A DNA stretch of 64,000 bases from Paenibacillus xylanilyticus (GCF_009664365.1 NZ_CP044310.1:3049001-3113000), one strand, 5' to 3'; shown: positions 45,447 through 55,031, counted from the first letter of the stretch. Numbers and translations are program-made. The notes: generated by a model from the sequence alone, not told the origin.

Positions 45447-46343
45447 ATGGAACGAAAATGGTCTGTATTCTCAGTGTTCAACTATACTTTTCTTGCGTTG
45501 GTCGGTTTCTCCATGATCTACCCGTTTATTTATATTTTGGCCTACTCATTAAATGAAGGTAAGGACTCGATGCAGGGGGCAATTTATTTTTCACCCCGAA
45601 AATTCACGTTGGAGAACTATGCCGAGGTATTTGATAATGCACGCATCTGGAAGGCATACCAAATTACCCTCATGCGCACCGTGCTGGGTACGTTCCTGCA
45701 TGTGATATTGTGTACCCTTATGGCTTATGCGCTTTCCAAAAAAACATTGCCTGGCCGTTCCTTTTTTACCTTTTACATCTTTTTGCCCACGATTTTCAGT
45801 GCGGGTTTCATTCCGTTCTTCATAACACTTCAAAAACTGCATCTGATCAATACCTTTTGGGTGTACGTTTTGCCTCTGTTATTCAATTTCATGCACATCA
45901 TCATTATTCGGACGTTTCTGCAAGGCATCCCGGAGGAATTGGAGGAGTCTGCCCGTATTGACGGCTATGGCGATTTCCAGATCTTCTTGAGGATCATCCT
46001 GCCTCTTTCAGGGCCTGTGCTCGCAACCATTTCGCTATTTATCGGCGTAGCGCATTGGAATGACTGGTTCTCTGGTGCCTACTACGTATCCAACAAAAAT
46101 CTGATCCCCGTGCAGACCTTGCTGCAAGAAATGCTCACGGAAGCAGAAGCATTATCCAATTCCATGCAGCGGGCAGCGCAGCAAGGTGGCCAGACGGTAG
46201 GTGGAGTCGGAGGAGCTGGAGCAACACCGGAATCCATGCGCATGGCACTGCTTGTTATTACGGTTTTTCCAATCCTGTGCATTTATCCGTTTCTTCAACG
46301 CTATTTTGTCAAAGGGGTCATGATCGGTTCGGTTAAAGGTTAA
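45447..46343 (+). CDS. ABC transporter permease, LplC/YtcP-type (second set)
   Basis: This 298-residue permease has the EAA-loop segment ELEESARIDGYGDFQIFLRI. Near the C terminus is a low-complexity loop (QGGQTVGGVGGAGATPESMR), as seen in several YtcP proteins. Its start follows AAGGAGGTGACG. It pairs with the permease just before it and the binding protein after it. Confidence 0.93.
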   Translation: MERKWSVFSVFNYTFLALVGFSMIYPFIYILAYSLNEGKDSMQGAIYFSPRKFTLENYAEVFDNARIWKAYQITLMRTVLGTFLHVILCTLMAYALSKKTLPGRSFFTFYIFLPTIFSAGFIPFFITLQKLHLINTFWVYVLPLLFNFMHIIIIRTFLQGIPEELEESARIDGYGDFQIFLRIILPLSGPVLATISLFIGVAHWNDWFSGAYYVSNKNLIPVQTLLQEMLTEAEALSNSMQRAAQQGGQTVGGVGGAGATPESMRMALLVITVFPILCIYPFLQRYFVKGVMIGSVKG

Positions 46344-46418
46344 TCATTTCGATTTAACGATTCTATCTATCAGGCTTAACCTTGATTCATTGATATCCAT
46401 ATCCAGGAGGCGATTGGT

Positions 46419-48071
46419 GTGAATAGGATTTGGTCGAAAGGCATGTCCGTATTACTCGTATCCATTATGGCTGGAAGTTTGCTGAGCGGTTGTATGAATT
46501 CATCAGGGAACGGAGAAGGCGACGGAGAGGGTGGCGGAAACACGCTGAAAATATTGCATAATTGGAATGGTTCGGGCGGATCGGATAATGGAATTACCCC
46601 TATAGAGGAAGTCATTAAGGAAAAGACCGGAGTGACGCTGGAATGGGAATATACCAAAGGCAGTGAGACCGAGAAGGTGAATCAGATCTTTGCCACGCAG
46701 GATTTGCCTGATATCTATACCGGACCGGCTTGGGGAGGGGAGCTTGATGGGATCATCAAAGCTGCCAAAGAAGGTCAGTTAGTCGATCTATCCGATAAGT
46801 TGGACAATTATCCCAATCTCGCCAAGTCGATCGCGGAAGAAAACGTGCCGCCAGCATTATATGAAAAAGCGATCAATGCATATGACGGCAAAAAGTATTT
46901 GCTTTTGCAGAATCAGCCCGCTACAAACGAAGACGGTATCGATTGGCTCTACGGGTTCTATGTACGCAAGGACATTGCCGAAAAGGTAGGTGTGGACCCG
47001 CAGTCGGTGGTAACGAAAGAGGATTTTTATGCCTTTCTCAAAAAAATAAAAGACGCCAACCTGCAGGAAAACGGGCAGCCTGTATTTCCACTGGGCGGAT
47101 TCAGTAACGGTTGGGCAGTAGGTATCGGCAATACGATGTTCTATTCTGGAGCAAGTTACGTAGACAAAGGCGATGGTTCGTTAGAGCACAGCTTCTTCAC
47201 GCCAGGTTATGAAGAATACATGCTGTTCTATCGTAAACTGTTGGCAGAAGGCCTGCTCGATCCGGATGTATTTACCCAAACAGACCCCATCGCCAAAGAA
47301 AAGATTAATCAAGGCCGTATTGCGATCCTCGCCGCACATTATCCGGCCATCCTGGATGCTTCGAAGGAATATGTCACCTCTCATCCCGGAAGCGATTACA
47401 TTCCGGTTGGTCCGTTAGAGCGTGCTGATGTGGATCCGAATCGCCCTGTGGACCTTGGCATTCAAGGCAACAATGTAACAGTTATCACCAAAAGCTGCCA
47501 AGGTGCATGTGTGGATGCCGCACTTAAGTTTCTGGACTACATGGCTTCTGACGAAGGCTTTATGCTGGCCAGATATGGGGTGCAAGGCGTTCACTGGGAT
47601 ATGAAGGATGGCAAACCTGTAGCCAATCAGGAATGGTTTGAAAAATTTGCAGCGGATCAATCCGGTAAAGTTCGCAAGAGTGTAGGTATTGGCATTGGTC
47701 TGGAATCCCTAACCGGACTTGATCGCATCAACTCATATGCCGGCGGAGATATCTGGGCAGACCAGGACAGACTGGATGCCATGGATCATGCTCGTAAAAT
47801 CCTTCGTCCAAATGGTATTCAGGTTATTACCGCTTATAATCCGGGGGATGTCATCACGAACGCACCTGAATGGGAAATGTTGAAGCCTTCCATGGACCGG
47901 ATGGGAGATGCCTGGAAGGAAGCTGTTTTTGCAAAATCGGATGAAGCTGCCATGAGCATTATTAACGAATTGAGGGATCAATTGAGGAATACCGGATACG
48001 ATCAAGCCATGCAGTTTACCAATGAAAATCTGAAAGGAAAAGACGTGGTGACCGTCCAGATGCCGAACTGA
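46419..48071 (+). CDS. Extracellular solute-binding lipoprotein (second set)
   Basis: This 550-residue binding protein has lipobox LLSGC (Cys about 25) followed by a Gly/Glu-rich linker and the two-lobe sugar-binding body. It starts at GTG 46419 after AGGAGGCG. Its position after the permeases and its limited similarity to the protein at 30544 suggest a different glycan ligand from the first transporter, possibly shorter or differently linked mannosides. Confidence 0.9.
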   Translation: MNRIWSKGMSVLLVSIMAGSLLSGCMNSSGNGEGDGEGGGNTLKILHNWNGSGGSDNGITPIEEVIKEKTGVTLEWEYTKGSETEKVNQIFATQDLPDIYTGPAWGGELDGIIKAAKEGQLVDLSDKLDNYPNLAKSIAEENVPPALYEKAINAYDGKKYLLLQNQPATNEDGIDWLYGFYVRKDIAEKVGVDPQSVVTKEDFYAFLKKIKDANLQENGQPVFPLGGFSNGWAVGIGNTMFYSGASYVDKGDGSLEHSFFTPGYEEYMLFYRKLLAEGLLDPDVFTQTDPIAKEKINQGRIAILAAHYPAILDASKEYVTSHPGSDYIPVGPLERADVDPNRPVDLGIQGNNVTVITKSCQGACVDAALKFLDYMASDEGFMLARYGVQGVHWDMKDGKPVANQEWFEKFAADQSGKVRKSVGIGIGLESLTGLDRINSYAGGDIWADQDRLDAMDHARKILRPNGIQVITAYNPGDVITNAPEWEMLKPSMDRMGDAWKEAVFAKSDEAAMSIINELRDQLRNTGYDQAMQFTNENLKGKDVVTVQMPN

Positions 48072-48108
48072 TTTTGCTAACACTTAAAGCTAACGTGAGA
48101 GAATCCAT

Positions 48109-48147
48109 GGGCTTTGTATTGCCCTGCCAGAAAGGCAAACAAAGCCC
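48109..48147 (+). other. Strong intercistronic hairpin
   Basis: GGGCTTTGT and ACAAAGCCC pair, with an inner GCC/GGC pair. There is no T run after it. It separates the binding-protein gene from the GtaA-like gene and may stabilise the upstream message or partly terminate transcription. Confidence 0.6.
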
Positions 48148-48253
48148 TAATGGATGAGTAGAGTGACGACCTGCAGAAGTTTAACGTGCGTATACATTTT
48201 AATATTCAGTGCTGAATAGCCAATAAATTTATATATGAAGGAGATGTAACATC

Positions 48254-50251
48254 ATGACAACAAGTTTCAGGCCCCCAGCGGTGCCGCTGGTTACGGTCGA
48301 CCCATATTTTAGCGTATGGTCCACAGCCGATCATCTCTATGAAGAACACACTCGGCACTGGACCAACAAAACTCAAGGCATGGTAGGCATGGCAGTGATT
48401 GATGGGAAAATCAGAAGATTTATGGGGAAAGTGGATTCACTTGATCATTCTGCGGATGTGGGGGGAAATGCCACACTTGTACAGACGAATCTGACCGTCG
48501 AACCTGTGACGACTCGTTACACGTTTGAAGGGGAAGGCATTGAGCTTCAGGTTGAATTTACCACGCCGCTGTTACTGGATGATCTTGAGGTGTTATCCAG
48601 ACCCGTGACGTATGTTACATTCCTTGCTCGTGCAATCGATGGCCTAGAACACCATTTGAAGATTTATTTTGATGTAACAGGTGAATGGTGTGTGAACACA
48701 CCAGAGCAGCAAGTGACCTGGTCTTCTTCTGTAATCGACCAACAATTGCATGCATTGACTATGGGAACGGTTGAACAGCCCCTATTGAAGCTTGCTGGCG
48801 ATGATACAAGAATAGACTGGGGATATATGTATCTGGCGGTTCCCCTGTCCCCCCACAGCCAATCGGTTGTTCAATCCGTATCAAGTCGTGAGCAATATGC
48901 ACGAACAGGGGCGTTGAAAGTAGAAGAGGATGAGAATAAACCAAGGGCAGTATCAGATAATATGCCAGTCATGGCAACCGAGATGGATATGGGTCTTGTC
49001 CATGAAGAAACGGTTTCCGGTTATCTGATGTTAGCGTATGATGACATTCACTCGATTGAATATTTTCATCAACCATTGAACGCCTATTGGAAAAAAGATG
49101 GAATGACCTTTTATGACATGCTGATGATGGCAGCACAGCAGTATGAAGAGATCAGGAAGAGATGCGACAGCTTTAATCGTGAACTTCTGCAGGAAAGTCA
49201 GGAGGCGGGCGGCGCTTCTTATCGAGACATTCTGGCGCTCACTTATCGTCAAGCCATTGCTGCGCATAAGCTGGTTGTTGATGAAGCGGGCGAAGTTTTA
49301 TTTTTCTCCAAGGAAAACTTCAGTAATGGCTGCATTGCCACGGTGGATGTAAGCTACCCGTCGATTCCGCTGTTTCTGAAATATAATCCTGAATTGGTCA
49401 AAGGCATGATGCGTCCCATCTATAAATATGCCAAGAGCAGTGAGTGGTCGTTTGATTTTGCGCCCCATGACGTCGGGACATACCCCAAAGCGAACGGGCA
49501 AGTATACGGGGGGAACAAGCTGGAGTACCAGATGCCGATCGAAGAATGTGGCAACATGCTGCTGATGGCGGCGGCGGTTAGCAAATATGAGAAGCATGCT
49601 GAATTTGCGCGTGAGTATTGGGAACTTCTGACGAAATGGGCGTCTTATCTGCTACAGCATGGTCTGGATCCGGACAATCAGCTGTGCACCGATGATTTCG
49701 CAGGCCATCTAGCACATAACGCCAATCTTTCGATCAAAGCGATATTGGGCATTGCTGCCTACGCATATATGTGTGATCAGCTTGAGATGAAGACAGAAGG
49801 AGCTGTATACCGAGAATCCGCTGCAAAGATGGCCAAGGAGTGGGTGTCCATGGCGGATGCCGATGATCACTATAAGCTGACGTTTGACAGCTCCAACGAA
49901 TCATGGAGTTTGAAGTACAATCTGGTGTGGGATCGTCTGTTAGGCTTCAATCTGTTCCCAAAAGAAATTGCTGTGAAAGAACTCAATTATTACGCACGTC
50001 AACAAAATCGATACGGAACGCCACTGGATAGCCGGGATACGTATACCAAATCCGATTGGCTAGTATGGTGTGCCTCCATGAGCGAAACACAAGAGCAGTT
50101 TGAACAAATGATTTTGCCACTATGGCAATTCATGAATGAAACAACAAGTCGTGTGCCAGTAACCGACTGGTACGATACCCTAACCGGTAAACAGCTGAAC
50201 TTTCAGAATCGATCCGTTGTTGGGGGATTTTTTATTCATCTATTAAAATAA
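48254..50251 (+). CDS. Glutaminase A-like (GtaA; DUF4965/DUF5127) family protein
   Basis: This 665-residue protein has no signal peptide. The start (RPPAVPLVTVDPYFSVWSTA), the middle (FDVTGEWCVN) and the helical C-terminal half match the GtaA-like family. Examples from that half are CIATVDVSYPSIPLFLKYNP, WSFDFAPHDVGTYPKANGQV and HNANLSIKAILGIAAYA. The family was named after a fungal glutaminase, but bacterial members sit in glycan loci and the C-terminal part looks like an (alpha/alpha)6 barrel. A carbohydrate-active role is therefore plausible here. AAGGAGATG precedes the start. It is the last gene of the mannan locus. Confidence 0.8.
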   Translation: MTTSFRPPAVPLVTVDPYFSVWSTADHLYEEHTRHWTNKTQGMVGMAVIDGKIRRFMGKVDSLDHSADVGGNATLVQTNLTVEPVTTRYTFEGEGIELQVEFTTPLLLDDLEVLSRPVTYVTFLARAIDGLEHHLKIYFDVTGEWCVNTPEQQVTWSSSVIDQQLHALTMGTVEQPLLKLAGDDTRIDWGYMYLAVPLSPHSQSVVQSVSSREQYARTGALKVEEDENKPRAVSDNMPVMATEMDMGLVHEETVSGYLMLAYDDIHSIEYFHQPLNAYWKKDGMTFYDMLMMAAQQYEEIRKRCDSFNRELLQESQEAGGASYRDILALTYRQAIAAHKLVVDEAGEVLFFSKENFSNGCIATVDVSYPSIPLFLKYNPELVKGMMRPIYKYAKSSEWSFDFAPHDVGTYPKANGQVYGGNKLEYQMPIEECGNMLLMAAAVSKYEKHAEFAREYWELLTKWASYLLQHGLDPDNQLCTDDFAGHLAHNANLSIKAILGIAAYAYMCDQLEMKTEGAVYRESAAKMAKEWVSMADADDHYKLTFDSSNESWSLKYNLVWDRLLGFNLFPKEIAVKELNYYARQQNRYGTPLDSRDTYTKSDWLVWCASMSETQEQFEQMILPLWQFMNETTSRVPVTDWYDTLTGKQLNFQNRSVVGGFFIHLLK

Positions 50252-50424
50252 TTCCTTTTTCACAGAGATATGCCCTCTCAAGGTAAAGTTAACAAGGGTT
50301 GACGTATCTTCATTTGGGAACTGATGGAATAATGTAACGAATCGGAATCTCCGAGGAGGCATTATGAAATTCCGTTCCCTTTTTTTTTGTGGAGATTATA
50401 GGGTTGTCCAATTAACGAAGACAA

Positions 50425-51072
50425 TTACTGAATATATGTCCAGAGAGAAAGTACGAATTCATACAAAAAATAAAACGAAAACCCGAGCAGAAGAATGCCT
50501 GCTGCAATGGAAACCCAATGGATCATTCGTCGGCTCATCACTTTGCGTGTGATGGAAACCAGAGAGATCAGACCCAGGTCGTGGATCAGAATACCGCACA
50601 GCACCCCACAAGCCGCTATAGCGAAGCTTTCCTTCCCGGCTGAACGATAGGAATCAGACAGAACCGCTCCGAATACGGAAACCCAAAAGATCAGATTACC
50701 TGGGGAGATGGCTACAAGCAGGCCGTTACGGTACGTTTTCCAAAATGATTTTCTTACCTTCTCGTCCGCTGGCGTGATATCCTGGTCTGCATTTCTGATC
50801 GAGTCATAACCAAGATAGGCAAGAAAAGCGGCTCCAACAAGCCATAGAGGAATCTGCACATAAGGCAGGGAGAGGATGGAGGCGAATCCAAAATACATGG
50901 CAAGGATCAATGCTGTATCCAGAGTCATTCCACCCAAACCAACCGCCCAGCCGTGAATGAAGCCATTCTTCAAGCCCTGTTTGGTCATCTCTACGGTGAT
51001 GGCTCCGACTGGCATGGCGATAGCTAGTCCAATCAGAACATATTTAATATACAGTTCCATGTCCATAATCAT
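50425..51072 (-). CDS. LysE/RhtB family amino-acid exporter
   Basis: This 215-residue membrane protein has six helices. The LysE signature region is GLAIAMPVGAITVEMTKQGLKNGFIHGWAVGLGG, split here as residues about 13-46, with SPGNLIFWVSVFGAV in the middle. Family members export amino acids or related compounds. The start may be ATG 51072 or the better-spaced ATG 51066. It is the last gene of a five-gene minus-strand run. Confidence 0.88.
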   Translation of the reverse strand: MIMDMELYIKYVLIGLAIAMPVGAITVEMTKQGLKNGFIHGWAVGLGGMTLDTALILAMYFGFASILSLPYVQIPLWLVGAAFLAYLGYDSIRNADQDITPADEKVRKSFWKTYRNGLLVAISPGNLIFWVSVFGAVLSDSYRSAGKESFAIAACGVLCGILIHDLGLISLVSITRKVMSRRMIHWVSIAAGILLLGFSFYFLYEFVLSLWTYIQ

Positions 51073-51172
51073 TTCCCTTTCCTGAATCCGGTTAATGAGA
51101 CGCTCCTCCTAATATCTGCAGAGTACAGCTTATTCGGAGGAGGCCTCTTTTAGGACAAGGAAGGGTAAACTT

Positions 51173-51922
51173 CTATTCCTGAATCTTCTCCGCTTGAAGA
51201 GCACGAAGAAAAGGACACCGAGAAGGGGAGGTATCATCATCTCTAAGAAAGTACTGCTTATACTCGAGATTTTCCTGCGATCCATACTGTTTTAATTCAG
51301 GATGAGCGGGTACAGCATCGTATTCGGCAAGTCGTTCACGAATCTTGGGCCCGATGGCAGCAGCTTTCTTGGGGTGAGCATTCCACTGGTCAAGTACCCA
51401 GCGAGGTGTCATAGCGAGCATAAAGTATGGGAAACTCCGGCTCTGCCTGTTGGTGTGAGCAGGTGTCCCGCAGTAGACGAAATAACGCTCATCGTCATAA
51501 CAGAACTCCCATAAGGGATTCTCCGGGTTCTCCGGTATATCTTCCGGCCATGGCTTTACATCCAAATCACTGACCTGGCTTAACAATTCCCAAAAAAACG
51601 CTTCATACTCCAAAACCGTTCTTGCTGTATCCCTTAATTCAAGAAAGAGAATCAATGAAGAATATTCACCAAATGAACGCGAGGCCCGCCCGTATTCCGA
51701 AATGATCTCCGCGAGTTTGCGATCGGCGGGCTGGTGATCAGAGCCAGAAACAAAACCATACCGGAGATGCCCCATGGCGAAAGCCTGCGTCGCCGGAATG
51801 CAAGGGAAACGTGCTTCCCGATCACTCATTTTGGAGGCAAACAAGCGGTAGGCCTCCTTTTTCCATGCTTCCAGAGGAGCATCGACGTTCTCCAGTTCGG
51901 AATGTTGATACAAAAGCGACAT
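51173..51922 (-). CDS. YqcI/YcgG family protein
   Basis: This 249-residue protein has the family landmarks FPCIPATQAFAMGHLRYGFV near the N terminus, FVYCGTPAHTNRQSRSFPYF in the middle, and SRCPFLRALQ at the end. Some members of this family are reported as heme-dependent guanidine N-hydroxylases acting on arginine-like substrates. Whether this one is active is unknown. Neighbours on the same strand are an amino-acid exporter and a YdeI-type protein. Confidence 0.85.
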   Translation of the reverse strand: MSLLYQHSELENVDAPLEAWKKEAYRLFASKMSDREARFPCIPATQAFAMGHLRYGFVSGSDHQPADRKLAEIISEYGRASRSFGEYSSLILFLELRDTARTVLEYEAFFWELLSQVSDLDVKPWPEDIPENPENPLWEFCYDDERYFVYCGTPAHTNRQSRSFPYFMLAMTPRWVLDQWNAHPKKAAAIGPKIRERLAEYDAVPAHPELKQYGSQENLEYKQYFLRDDDTSPSRCPFLRALQAEKIQE

Positions 51923-52014
51923 GAACAGTCCTCCTTTTACCTATAGGATATCGTCCAGAGGCAAAATGGTGACTGTCCCACATCACTTCGCTATGATAGG
52001 CGGGGGAATACCAT

Positions 52015-52584
52015 TCAGTAATTTAGAAGTCGCCCACCGTCATGCCATTGACCAACCATTTTGTTGTCTCTTGTGTGTGTAATGAATTTATCCAATCTGT
52101 GATTAAACGTTGCGGGCTGATTCCTAACGCTCTGGATTGTGTCGATGCGCACTCTTGTATATAAAGCGGGAAAAGCCATGAAATTCTCATAAGTCTGTGC
52201 ATCCTCTTTGAGCCGGATCTCAATATCCTCAGGAATGTGGAAAGTCTCAATTTCCATGTTTGGCAGCACGCGTCTTCCTTCATCTCTCATGAATCCCAGC
52301 TTTTCAAGACGCCTTACCCGTTCTTTGTTCAATTCAGTCCAGGAGCTGTTATGGCTTCGGGGTGACAGTCTCTGTGCAAGCTCTGTATTCGAAATTTTCT
52401 TCTTCAGCCCATCAATCCAACCAAAGCAAAGGGATTCTTCCACGACGTCCAAATAAAATAGCGTACCTGGCTTTGGAGTCATGCTTACAATAACCCAGCA
52501 CGAAGTTTCAGTTCTGCAGTGGGTCTGCAGCCACGATCTTAAGTCTTCTCTTGAGTTTACAGAGAGTAAATTCTGAATTTCCAT
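52015..52584 (-). CDS. YdeI/OmpD-associated family protein
   Basis: This 189-residue protein has the YdeI pattern: SWLQTHCRTETSCWVIVSM, ESLCFGWIDGLKKKI and LSPRSHNSSWTELNKERVRR. Family members are linked to protection against bacteriocins or stress in some bacteria, but the mechanism is not known. It lies 43 bp after the DinB gene on the minus strand and may be co-transcribed with it. Confidence 0.85.
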   Translation of the reverse strand: MEIQNLLSVNSREDLRSWLQTHCRTETSCWVIVSMTPKPGTLFYLDVVEESLCFGWIDGLKKKISNTELAQRLSPRSHNSSWTELNKERVRRLEKLGFMRDEGRRVLPNMEIETFHIPEDIEIRLKEDAQTYENFMAFPALYTRVRIDTIQSVRNQPATFNHRLDKFITHTRDNKMVGQWHDGGRLLNY

Positions 52585-52627
52585 TGTGCGACTGCTCCAA
52601 TCCTGACGTTCCTGATTCGTTGTTGAT

Positions 52628-53143
52628 TTAATTGAACTGCACAGGTTGCTGATACCAAAACAGACAATAGTCGTTCATGACGGATGCATGCCCCAATTGA
52701 CGCAGCATTGTAGATACATTTCCCCTGTGATAGGTACCGTGATTCACCACATGCAGCAGCATGTTGGACAACGTTGTTTCGCAGATGCCAGCGTATGGAT
52801 TATCAAGTATGATGGTTTGCTCCAAATCGGTTTGAGACTGTATCCACTGCTGGTATCGTTCTGCCAATTCGGCGTAGGTGTCCATGTACTCTTCGACGGT
52901 AAGGAATGTTTTTCCGTTCAATGGCATGCACTCTTGCAGTGCTTCACCCATTGCCATACCTGATAGAACGAGATACCACATCTGATCTACTGCGTAGATA
53001 TGGCTTAGGGCATGGGCGATGGTGGGGAAAGAGCTGTTCAATTCCTGACTTAGTACAGAAGAGGGCAATTCCTTGATTCTGCCCAGGATGGTTTGGTTGG
53101 CCCACGTGTGGTAACTCAGCATTTCCATTGAAACATTTGTCAT
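52628..53143 (-). CDS. DinB family protein
   Basis: This 171-residue four-helix-bundle protein has the three-His metal site of DinB/YfiT proteins. Candidates are the His in ALSHIYAVDQMWY and two in HVVNHGTYHRGNV. DinB-like proteins are often thiol-S-transferases, including bacillithiol-dependent ones, which is notable with bshB2 in the same window. A terminator separates it from the WYL regulator gene upstream. AAAAGGAGAT precedes the start. Confidence 0.9.
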   Translation of the reverse strand: MTNVSMEMLSYHTWANQTILGRIKELPSSVLSQELNSSFPTIAHALSHIYAVDQMWYLVLSGMAMGEALQECMPLNGKTFLTVEEYMDTYAELAERYQQWIQSQTDLEQTIILDNPYAGICETTLSNMLLHVVNHGTYHRGNVSTMLRQLGHASVMNDYCLFWYQQPVQFN

Positions 53144-53200
53144 TTAAAATATCTCCTTTTGTACTACGATGATTTTTGTTTTTGAATCTGTTGTGATTAT

Positions 53201-53237
53201 AAAAAAAGAAGTATGACAACAGAGTGTCATACTTCTT
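53201..53237 (-). terminator. Rho-independent terminator of the WYL regulator gene
   Basis: GAAGTATGACA (53208-53218) pairs perfectly with TGTCATACTTC (53225-53235). An A run at 53201-53207 gives a T run on the minus strand. The stop codon lies in the stem. Confidence 0.88.
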
Positions 53238-54144
53238 CGTATAGCAAAATGGCTTGCTGCAGCTGTTCTTTCAAAATCCCTCGAAGTTCTCGCGGCTTAA
53301 TCACTTCAACTCCACTGCCCAAACCCAGCAGAAATGAGCGAAGCCATCTTGCCTGTAGGGGTTGGTATACGGAAATTTGCATGGTCATGCTTCCGTCCTC
53401 GTTAAATTGCTTTTCTGCCTGATGAAAATGGTCAAGTGCTTCTGCTAATGCTTCAGGTGCAACCCGAAAGACAACGTCACTTATCTGATTTTTCCATTCC
53501 TCATTTCGCCAAGAACTCTCTTTTGGCAGCTCACTATGCGGTTGGAAAGAAGCTTGCGTCAGCGAGAGATTCATTATACGAGATAGACGGAATTCCCGGT
53601 AATCCTGGCGTACACGGCAGAAACCATATACGTACCAATTTCGATATTTAAAATAAAGCATTACCGGTTCCAACTCACGGCTTGTGCGTTCATTCTGATT
53701 GTTAATGTAATCAAAACGGACAACGATATGCTTCGTGATCCCCGACCGTAGCTCACGAAGCGCATGGTGGTCCGTACGATGGGTCTCCAAGTCCACCGTC
53801 AAGGTGGGTGTCTCCTGCTCAGACCCAACCGTTTGCAGACGTTCAATCGTGCCCTGTGCTCGCTCATCCTCAAATATAGTGGAGAGACTGCGCAGAACCG
53901 TAATCAGAGAGTGAACATCGTACGAACCGAGCAGACTTTTGTCCATTTTGTATCCGTCCATCATGCCATACCCGCCGTTCATTCCCTGATAGGAAACTAC
54001 AGGAAAGCCAGCGGCACAGATCACGTCGATGTCCCGATATATGGTTCTTGGGGATACCTGAAACTCTTCGGCCAGCATGGAAGCAGAGACAACTTCGTTG
54101 TTCAGCAGCTTGTAGATCATAGAGATTAATCGTTCCAATTTCAT
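53227..54144 (-). CDS. WYL-domain transcriptional regulator (YafY type)
   Basis: This 305-residue regulator has an N-terminal HTH_11 winged helix (VVSASMLAEEFQVSPRTIYR, residues about 16-35) and a central WYL domain (LEPVMLYFKYRNWYVYGFCR, residues about 160-180) plus a WCX-like C terminus. WYL domains sense nucleic-acid or other ligands. It is upstream of the DinB gene, separated by a terminator, and divergent from the DUF2975/XRE pair. The target is not evident. Confidence 0.9.
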   Translation of the reverse strand: MKLERLISMIYKLLNNEVVSASMLAEEFQVSPRTIYRDIDVICAAGFPVVSYQGMNGGYGMMDGYKMDKSLLGSYDVHSLITVLRSLSTIFEDERAQGTIERLQTVGSEQETPTLTVDLETHRTDHHALRELRSGITKHIVVRFDYINNQNERTSRELEPVMLYFKYRNWYVYGFCRVRQDYREFRLSRIMNLSLTQASFQPHSELPKESSWRNEEWKNQISDVVFRVAPEALAEALDHFHQAEKQFNEDGSMTMQISVYQPLQARWLRSFLLGLGSGVEVIKPRELRGILKEQLQQAILLYEEV

Positions 54145-54311
54145 GAGTAAGGACCGCCTTATTCAACGTTTTTATTCATTATCGTTGGTCGTTATTATAT
54201 CACAAGTGATTGCTTAACAATAATAAAATAATAAAATTCAATAATAATTTATTGTAAAACGATAAATAATATGATAAATTCAAATCACTTAAAACAAGTG
54301 AGGTGCTTTTT

Positions 54312-54788
54312 GTGAAACGAGGTTCAACATTCTTTCTGAAAATCGCTGTTCTGCTTATTGGGCTTCCCATTCTGGCGTTGTGCATCTTCGGCATACCTTG
54401 GTTAGCGAATCATCCGGTGAATCCGAATTATGCCGGTTCGCTATATCCTATTGTGATCATGATGTATATCTCCGTCATACCGTTTATCATTGCGCTGTTC
54501 CAGTCATTCCGTCTTCTGAGCTATATCGATAAGAACGAAGCCTTTTCTTCATTCTCAGTCAGATCTTTAAAAATCATAAAATATTGTGCTATTGTAATTA
54601 GTAGCCTATATCTCGTGATGCTGCCGTTCGTTTTTCTGGTCGCAGATAAGGATGATGCGCCAGGGCTTATTATTGTCGGAATGGTTCCCATCTTTGCTTC
54701 GCTGGTCATTGCAGTGTTTTCCGCTGTTCTCCAAAGACTGTTACAGGAAGCCATTGATATTAAATCCGAAAATGACCTAGTGGTTTGA
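54312..54788 (+). CDS. DUF2975 family membrane protein (YoaS-like)
   Basis: This 158-residue protein has four transmembrane helices (about 10-32, 50-70, 95-118, 125-147) and the DUF2975 loop LLSYIDKNEAFSSFSVRSLK. GTG 54312 follows GTGAGGTG; the upstream GTG 54303 overlaps that site. It is always or nearly always paired with a small XRE regulator, as here (nine-base gap). Function is unknown. Confidence 0.85.
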   Translation: MKRGSTFFLKIAVLLIGLPILALCIFGIPWLANHPVNPNYAGSLYPIVIMMYISVIPFIIALFQSFRLLSYIDKNEAFSSFSVRSLKIIKYCAIVISSLYLVMLPFVFLVADKDDAPGLIIVGMVPIFASLVIAVFSAVLQRLLQEAIDIKSENDLVV

Positions 54789-54797
54789 GGTGAAGAC

Positions 54798-55031
54798 ATG
54801 GCTATTATAATCAATATTGACGTGATGCTGGCTAAGCGGAAAATGACAGTTACCGAACTTGCGGAGAGAGTTGAGATTACGATCGCCAATATTTCCATAT
54901 TGAAGAACGGGAAGGCGAAAGCGATACGTTTGTCCACTTTGGAGGCAATTTGCAAAGCGCTGGATTGTCAGCCCGGAGATCTATTGGAATATAGAGCGGA
55001 TGAAGACGAAGACGCCATTGAGCAGTCTTGA
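54798..55031 (+). CDS. Small XRE-family helix-turn-helix regulator (YozG-like)
   Basis: This 77-residue protein consists of one helix-turn-helix: MTVTELAERVEITIANISIL with GKAKAIRLSTLEAICKALDC. The end QPGDLLEYRADEDED is typical of this group. It is co-transcribed with the DUF2975 gene and probably controls it. A terminator follows near 55159. Confidence 0.9.
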   Translation: MAIIINIDVMLAKRKMTVTELAERVEITIANISILKNGKAKAIRLSTLEAICKALDCQPGDLLEYRADEDEDAIEQS

